DNA from: Penicillus capitatus
Lineage: Eukaryota > Chlorophyta
DNA: 64,000 nt
Reading direction: 5' to 3'
NCBI GenBank assembly: GCA_965649825.1
Contig: OZ287696.1
Coordinates: 62,001-126,000 of the forward strand
The notes below the pieces were generated by a model. It worked only from the letters and a program-made list of their open reading frames with translations. It did no database searches and was not told where the DNA came from. Within the stretch, counting starts at the first letter, position 1. Every line of letters begins with the position of its first letter. This document shows positions 57,801 to 64,000 of the stretch, in pieces. The position numbers were made by a program, and so were the translations under genes.

Positions 57801-58990
57801 TGAGGTATGCCTGACGAACTGCTCAATTACATTGCCCACTCAAACTGGCGTTTTGGATGTCACAGTGTCGACTGCATCGGTCTCTGCTTGAGAAAAGAGC
57901 GAGAACACTATCGACTCAGCCTTTTGAAGTAGACTACCGAAGCTGGTCCCCTTTGGCATCCATAGCTTCTCTGTTGAAATGATCTCTCTCTAGGTGTGTT
58001 CGAGTGAGGTATTGGTCTTACGGACATTTGAGAACGGAGCTTTGTAACAGGGGCCTCACGCAGTCGACAGTACATTGCTCGTTCAGTCTTGTAAACTACG
58101 AAGATGAAGAAAAAAACGTACGACGAGGTGATGAATGCCCTGATAATCAAGACTTCTCTGAGAAGTGTATTTTCATCGGGTAAGGATGCTTCGCAACCTT
58201 CCATTCCACTGTTTGCAATGGCAATGCGGGATTCAATCTCTGTCGTGCCGCAAAAGCGAAGGAACCGGATTCGGGATATATGCAGAAAGATTTCTTCCTC
58301 ATAAGATTGGAAGTCAGATTGAAACTCCAGGACAATGAACGCTGGACATCGTCCATCACGCGAAAGACAGCCACATGCACGGTACACCCTTTTCTTCTTA
58401 GACGCAACGAACTCCGATTCGTGCAGTGGAAACTCAAAAATCTGAAAATGATGAGTCCATCGGAGTTGCGATCCGCAACATTTCAGATTAGACAGACAGA
58501 ATGGTCCGTCTACGATTCCGTAGCTGTTAATGCCTTCCCGACTGCTCATGTCTCTTCAGGTATCTTGTTCTTTTTCCGAATGGCCATAGTGCTCTGTCGG
58601 AAGACTTTGGCATATACCTTTTCAATGCACGAGACAATCCTATTCGCACCAAAACCGAGATCCGAGCAATTAATACGAAGTCTTCGAAGGCGACTTACAA
58701 AGACAAGGTGGCATGTAAGACGTGCCTGTCGCCGATCATCCTGATTCTAAAACGTCTCTTTCTCAGCGTTTAAAGATATTATCGATGGAGACAGCGGTTT
58801 GGGATTTTCTCAGTTCCTGACGACCGATGAGTTAACGGACAGCTCACACGGTTTTTTGAATCAGGGCTGGATCACATTCGTTATCAAACACACAGTCCTG
58901 GACGTGGATACTATACCACAGTGTGCGTCTTGCAAGGACGACCCTACGAGCTCCGTCCGCCACCAAAACACGTAAGAACTGCTTTTCATT
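54885..58990 (+). CDS. Membrane-anchored protein with tandem MATH modules (5' part of locus)
   Basis: Exon 1 from 54885 encodes a single hydrophobic helix (LATLVAAIAVAILALLWCLR). After an intron the modules begin. Three copies of a first-half signature: YTLSKHSWYATYEV (about 55140), YVFVRNKWYATYEV (about 56455), FILNKYHYYATYEV (about 57770). Three of FTLVN/FSLVN plus acidic-basic (LVNLDNERKNLRRG, LVNFEDEKKLRPH, LVNYEDEEKNVRRG). Three of the second half (YVKDDLFMLRLDLRV, FMRDDFFLIRLDMRL, MQKDFFLIRLEVRL). A second module type has FLNDGWLSLSAKITLL, FVKDGWIVFDIKITVF and FLNQGWITFVIKHTVL. The strand pattern and the GF..DD.l.i.l.v endings are those of MATH (TRAF-C) domains. Many small exons; several joins unresolved. 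It may be one gene with the RING part or a tandem cluster. Confidence 0.65.
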
Positions 58991-60634
58991 GACACATGTC
59001 AAATGCCTTGTTGACAGAAAACACCTCTGTTACTGCACTCCCTGTGCAAAGAAGCTGCAGGAGGCATTGGATGATAAACAGGAGATCAAGTGTCCAGTGT
59101 GTGAAGAATTGGTGGAGAGAGTCATCAGGAACGATGGTCTGTGCTTCGAGCAGTGTCCAAAATGTCACATCGACCCAACATGCGCCGTTCGTCATGGCAA
59201 CACGTACTTGCACTTCTCTCCAAACCATGTTTTATCTCCCAGTGTCTCAGAAAGCATTTGTGTTACTGCCACGACTGCGGAGCAAATTTGGACAGAAGGG
59301 TGAAGGCACGTCAGAATCGGGAAAGGCAATTCATGAGTACAGCTCCATGGAAGTCAGTGATCGTCAGAGAAGAGACGGTGCAGTGTCAGTCATGCAAAGC
59401 CGACGGTCCTACATGTTCTGTAGGACATGCAAACATGTGAGATCATACTCTCCTAATGCCCTTACTTTATATACTGTCATTTCAGTCGTCATATGTGCTA
59501 CTGTACGGCTTGTGCATCTACCAAACTGGGTGAAAAGCTCTTTGGAAAGAGCCAAGTCAAGTGTCCCGTGTGTCAAAGAGAGGCGGAGCTGATCTTTTTC
59601 GAAGATACCTCTAATGAAAAGCATCACAGTTTGCGCAAATGCAAGAGTGCGATATTCTCTCGCCATCCGGCAGAAGAGTTTATCACGACGGAAAACAGTG
59701 AGACATCGAAACATCAAGACCCGACAGACCAGCCAGTCAAGAAAGAGGCAACGAACGATAAAGAAGCACGTGGGCTGCGCAGATGCAAAAGTGCAACATT
59801 CGATCACGAAGGGCCGTGCCCGATCTGTGAAGTCGATTTATCATGTGCTGCCAGACACGGCTATGCGTAACGGTTTCTCATCTGCTACAGTTATTCTATT
59901 CTTCCATGTGAACAGGATGCATCTCCACTACTGCACCAAGAGTGGCGAGGAGCTTGCCAGAAGACTGGAGTACATGCGATCTCGCTTATGTCCACGTTGC
60001 CGACAACCAGTGGAACGCGTCATTATGAATGCTGCTCCCTGGAAAGCGATTTCGCTCGAGGTGAAGATCGAAACGTGCCAAGTGTGCAAGAAAAAACCGC
60101 CCGTCTGTTCTGCACTCCACGAAGACAGGTCCGTCGCCAGGTTTATAACTTTATCATCACGTGTACTGCTGAAACAGAAGACATCGATGCTATTGCAAAG
60201 ACTGCGCTCAAGAAGAACTCAAGAAGATGCTCTTGGAGAAGAAAAAGATCCTATGCCCTGTGTGTCAAGGGACTGTCACAAGAATCGTCATGAACGATAC
60301 CACCGACGAAGATCATGCTCTCCGTTTGCGTAGATGCAAGAGTGCGGCTTTGGCTCGGGAGATGTCAACAGAGACATTTCCCACAAAGGGGATGAAGCGC
60401 CTTTGCTCTCCGGAATGGACGGATCAAGCCATCGCGGCAGATACACTGCCAAAAGAAGAGAAAGCGCCGGAGCTCCGCAGATGCAAGAGTGCCGTAGGAC
60501 GCATGATCGGTGAAGGCGACTTGTACCTGGACCAATCGGTCAAACCACGCAGATGTCAGAGTGTTGAAGAGCCAATGCTCACGAAAGACTTCACTGAGGA
60601 CAACGGTCTGCGCAGATGTCAAAGCACAGCGTAA
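58923..60634 (+). CDS. Tandem RING-like modules and LRRCKS repeats (3' part of locus)
   Basis: Five related modules of the form CxxC...C.vRHgN - intron - kHLCYCxxC...CPxCxxxVeRVI. Examples: CASCKDDPTSSVRHQNT with KHLCYCTPCAKKLQEA and IKCPVCEELVERVI; CPKCHIDPTCAVRHGNT with KHLCYCHDCGANLDRR; CQSCKADGPTCSVGHANM with RHMCYCTACAS and VKCPVCQREAE; CPICEVDLSCAARHGYA with MHLHYCTKSGEEL and LCPRCRQPVERVI; CQVCKKKPPVCSALHEDR with HRCYCKDCAQEELKK and LCPVCQGTV. Cys/His spacing fits RING (E3 ligase). Modules 2 and 4 have lost ligands. Between and after modules comes [LP]R[RK]C[KQ]S six times (LRKCKSAIF, LRRCKSATF, LRRCKSAAL, LRRCKSAVG, PRRCQSVEE, LRRCQSTA). Introns split each module. Stop at 60632-60634. 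Confidence 0.7.
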
Positions 60635-60937
60635 GTCGCTGGGAGCGGCATAAAACCAACGATTCGTAATTCGATGTCTCAATACTATTGCAGAGTTGCT
60701 TCATTCTTAAAGTGTTCACAGAATTGTCAGATCAAAGGGATGAACTGTTCAGAGGGTTTGTTGTGTTTGTATTGCACATACAGGGAAGGGCATGTCACAT
60801 CTTTGGCAGGTTATCTTGATCTGCCTATCGAAACAACTGATCATGCTTTGCATCAAGGCCATTTGATTCGTAAGCGAACTTGTTTTCTCTCAATCGGAAA
60901 TGTTCAATTGAATCTTTTTTTTTTTTTGTTGTTGGAA

Positions 60938-60982
60938 CACCCACTGACAAAATTCTACAAAGGTGAATTTTGTCAGTGGGTG
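60938..60982. repeat. Perfect 18-bp inverted repeat
   Basis: cacccactgacaaaattc (60938-60955) and its exact complement (60965-60982), 9-nt loop, just after a T12 run. It would form a strong RNA or DNA hairpin about 300 bp downstream of the RING gene. Confidence 0.9.
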
Positions 60983-62363
60983 GTGTCTATGTTTATCTGC
61001 TTACTTGCCTTATCGTCGTGTTTGCAGAACAACTCGAGTCAGGCATTATGACATTCAACAAACACCTTTTCGTTTCTCGACAGTCTCATCCGCCTTTGTA
61101 TGAACTTGTTACTTGATTTGACACCTTACGGCATAGCGGCTGGTGTAATGAAAGGCCATCCAAAAGATTAATGGCATCACGAAACTGTCCAGCGTTCCAG
61201 AAGCGGTCTTCGTTGCTGGTTTCATCACATCCCGCGTCAGTGGTCGACATTCGACTGCAACGTCCACACGGACTCAGCAACAACGATCGATCAGCCGTCA
61301 CAGTTACCTGCAACAGAAAGCAAATCATGTGCCTGACGTTTCTGGAGTGATGCACATTTCAGTCTAGTGTTCCTTTGTGTCATTCATTCAATCTCAGCCA
61401 TTTCTCTTTTGTGGCTCTACTGCCGTTACTATCGTCGAATGTTCGATACGACGTCATTGCATAACAAAGATTCACAGATAACTGGCAGTTCGTCCTATCG
61501 GCAATCGACATGCAGCAGTCTATAATAGTCTATTAAGAAATATGCTGCATCCAAATAGTCGCTCCGGTTTCAAAGCTAACACCAGGACTGCATTTGATCA
61601 TCGTCTCAATCGTTCACCACAGTCTCGTGTACACCTGCATGCTGCACTTCAAACCTGAAGCTGATGGCGAATCCCCACGGACGGTAATATCAACCAATCA
61701 GGACATTTTTCAAACGCAGCACAACTTGCGTTTTTATGACGGCACAGTTGTTCGCACAATGTCGACGTTTCCATGGAAACCCCACTCAGTGAACAAATTC
61801 GCGACGCGCGAGAAATTCGTCGTCAGGAACTAATCTGACAAAAGACTGGACATCTTTCTTCTTGGTGACCCCGCAAGCCAAGGGACAGCGTCTCACTGTG
61901 CGACTTGTCTCGTTTCTCCATCTAACTTACGACGGGGTAGAGATCTTCGCAAGCTACATGTAAGGCAAACGAACAGAAAACTGTACAACCGAGAAGATGA
62001 GTTGTCTTCCGCCAACAGCTTGACTCAACGCGCCGTTGGCTGTAAAAGTGCAAACGTGGTGTTTCTGAACAAGACAGCTGGGACACGGAACGACGCGGTG
62101 TTTCTCGCCATTCATTTCGACAAATCAGCAGACGGGTTCATTACATCGAGATGTCTGCTAAATGGTTAGTGTCAAGATCATCGCCTGTGGCAGAAGGACA
62201 CAATACAGGCTGTCAAAAGAAAACAAAAATGATTCATTGCCTTGTGGATCCACAAGACTTCTCATCATCAAGAAAAGAAAAAAATCCATGCGCAAAAACA
62301 CAACCACTAGCGCACATCCTTCAATTAAGACAGTAGCAATCAGGAAAGCGCTAAACAAGCGGT
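60983..62363. other. Mostly unassigned; possible small gene at 61594-61960
   Basis: A plus-strand open stretch (LHFKPEADGESPRTVISTNQ, then TMSTFPWKPHSVNKFATREK) is followed by another frame (WTSFFLVTPQAKGQRLTVRL with VSFLHLTYDGVEIFASYM). They look like two exons of a beta-rich protein, but the join was not resolved and no family is recognised. Confidence 0.3.
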
Positions 62364-62934
62364 CTAAGCAAGATTCAAGGCCGGAGAATGGTCGGCCGGG
62401 TCCTCCACGTCTGGCGCATCGTCGACCGGGTCCTCCACGTCTGGCGCATCGTCGGCCGGGTCCTCCACGTCTGGCGCATCGTCGGCCGGGTCCTCCACGT
62501 CTGGCGCATCGTCGACCGGGTCCTCCACGTCTGCATCGTCGGCCGGGTCCTCAACGTCTGCATCGTCGGCCGGGTCCTCAACGTCTGCATCGTCGGCCGG
62601 GTCCTCAACGTCTGCATCGTCGGCCGGGTCCTCGACGTCTGGTGCATCGTCGGCCGGGTCCTCAACGTCTGGTGCATCGTCGGCCGGGTCCTCAACGTCT
62701 GGTGCATCGTCGGCCGGGTCCTCCTCGTCGATAGCGTCTGGTGTATCGTCAGGTTCGCTCGGCTCCTCCTGTAACAATTCCTTGCGTGGGGTTTCGAGGA
62801 TATCTTGCATGGCTACACATGGGTACGATATAGACAAACACAACGGAAGTGTGCGTCTTACGTCGAGCTGAGACGTGGAACAGAGCAAAAGCAGCGAAGA
62901 CCAAAAAGATAACCAACTTCTGCCCGCGAGCCAT
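62364..62934 (-). CDS. Secreted acidic repeat protein (DVEDPADDAP repeats)
   Basis: Start at 62934: signal peptide MARGQKLVIFLVFAAFALFH followed by VSAR. An intron of about 49 nt (gtaagacgc...gtgtag on the minus strand) leads to MQDILETPRKELLQEEPSEP. Then about eleven repeats of DVEDPADDAP (10 residues) or DADVEDPAD (9 residues) run to the stop at 62364. No cysteines in the repeat. It resembles in layout, but not in sequence, the acidic tails of the secreted proteins at 20.6 and 22.1 kb. An acidic extracellular or vacuolar protein is the inference; function unknown. Confidence 0.65.
62390..62730 (-). repeat. Coding minisatellite, 30-bp and 27-bp units
   Basis: On the plus strand, gtcggccgggtcctccacg recurs. 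30-bp units lie at both ends and 27-bp units in the centre, which lack the codon giving the Pro of DDAP. Unit length changes in whole codons, so the frame is kept. Confidence 0.9.
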
Positions 62935-62999
62935 GACAACTGCTTTTCTTCGAAAAACAAGACAAGGACTTGCAAAAGCGCAGAGATCTTCGAAAACAA

Positions 63000-64000
63000 G
63001 ATAGGCTACAAAAACGCAAGAAAGTGTTCGAGGCAGAAAACAACCTCGAATTTATACGCCTGAAACGCGAAGCAACACGTGGTCTTCGCTGCCATGTAGC
63101 TGCAAGACGACACTTGTCAGGGAGCTTCGCTGATCCAAATCATCGGTCTGTTCGCGGATTCTGCGGCCAATGTCGCATTTCGTTCCACCCAGCGAAAATT
63201 TCTGTGGTCGATGAGCGAAGCGTTTCGGGCAAAGGTCGCATCTCGTTGTATCTGATCGGCACCTGGTCGATTTTTCGGTCGAGTCGCTTCCTATCACATG
63301 TCGCACGGGTCATGTCACCACGTGGCAGCACTTCGGGTGTCTCCGCCAACCGATTTTGCGTTCGAGGTCTTCACAAGGCACGACGCGATGAAGCATTCAG
63401 CTTACTAAGCGAAAGCGGCAGCAGCAGTTGCAGTCCATGTGTCTGTTTTGTTGTTCAGCGGCCTCGTGTGCTCGCTCTCGGCAAACCTTTGTTGACTTCA
63501 TCCTCGTGACTAAATTGTCTGAGCAGTCGACCAACGCGTGCTTACCGCAACACAGCTGCACGACGAAAGGTCGCTCGGGAAACTCCGTGGACACTAAGAA
63601 AGCCATGCGTGTTCCATTCCCAGCCACTTTAATGGCTCAGACGGGTTTGCTGCTCCTCTCAGAGAACCGTACCTGAAAGACAAGCGTTCTCGCTGCAACG
63701 ACGGGCATGTCGTCTTCGTCGCGCTCTGGCACTCGTCGTCGGCCTCGATTTCTCCCACCTAGCAACCGCAGACGCAGACGTAACGTGCCTTGTTAGGACA
63801 TTAACTTCTGTGGTTGTCGAGGCACGTTTTCAAACCTGTAGGGCGACGTGTAAGACCGCGGCCATCTTTGTGGTCCGTTGTCTACTGCCGTTTGAGGGCG
63901 TTTCGCCCGAGCATGTCGCCCAGCAGCATCTCGATCAAGATTATTTGTTCGCGTCCATGTGAACACCGGATGTTGTGTTTAAAGATCTGCGATTTGCGAG
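63000..64000. other. Right end of window, nothing recognised
   Basis: Short overlapping ORFs on both strands without family features. Confidence 0.4.

Noticed and set aside
62162-62774. Plus-strand ORFs of Arg/Pro/His or Val/Trp repeats over the minisatellite
   Set aside because: The minus-strand frame has a signal peptide, an intron and a stable repeat; the plus-strand frames are by-products of the repeat.

Overview
This is a eukaryotic nuclear window of roughly even base composition. Genes are split by short introns of about 45-85 nt, both strands are used, and there is a Pol III tRNA-Val(AAC). No contiguous ORF follows a bacterial layout. Several proteins point to an alga, or a lineage derived from one: a broken zeaxanthin epoxidase, a broken plastid-type anion transporter (SLC17/ANTR), a DUF1995 protein, a plant-type plastid HAD phosphatase (PyrP2-like), a bacterial-type ribosomal protein uL15, and a multi-span membrane protein with a transit-like N-terminus. 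Kazal arrays, a MATH/RING protein, an XK-related protein and non-LTR and Ty3-like elements would fit a protist with a complex plastid (for example a chromerid, ochrophyte or dinoflagellate relative). That placement is inference; the species cannot be named from the window.

Layout. 0-2.6 kb: exons of a Cys-rich/EGF-like protein and of a probable extracellular protein. 3.1-17.5 kb: a transposon-rich zone. It holds a 5'-truncated LINE with a 17-bp target duplication, LTR-like promoter blocks, and two direct copies of an unknown repeat (7277-8512 and 17263-17527). Between those copies lie decayed pieces of the anion transporter and of zeaxanthin epoxidase. The epoxidase is split by an LTR-like insertion and by a Ty3-like element that itself carries a LINE with a 14-bp target duplication. 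17.6-37 kb: a compact gene block with an XK-related membrane protein, tRNA-Val, two related small secreted acidic proteins, an HABP4/SERBP1-like RNA-binding protein, a DCAF11/WDR23-like WD40 protein, DUF1995, uL15, an acidic membrane-anchored protein, TFIIH subunit Tfb4/p34, a membrane protein and a DUF3605 protein. 37.6-49.3 kb: two very large Kazal inhibitor genes (24 and 13 domains), with a small secreted Cys-rich protein between them. 50.4-51.6 kb: the PyrP2-like phosphatase. 54.9-60.6 kb: a long multi-exon locus with an N-terminal membrane segment, repeated MATH modules, five RING-like modules and a recurring LRRCKS motif. 62.4-62.9 kb: a secreted acidic repeat protein.

Two short sequence signals cut across the annotation. 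TGATGTGAC (or its complement) recurs at least 14 times, mostly inside inferred introns and in the promoters of the LTR-like elements. TCTCACTCTTTT/AAAAGAGTGAGA-like words recur in many introns and in some can form a hairpin. Exon joins below were worked out by eye from reading frames, splice dinucleotides and recalled family alignments; no similarity search was run.
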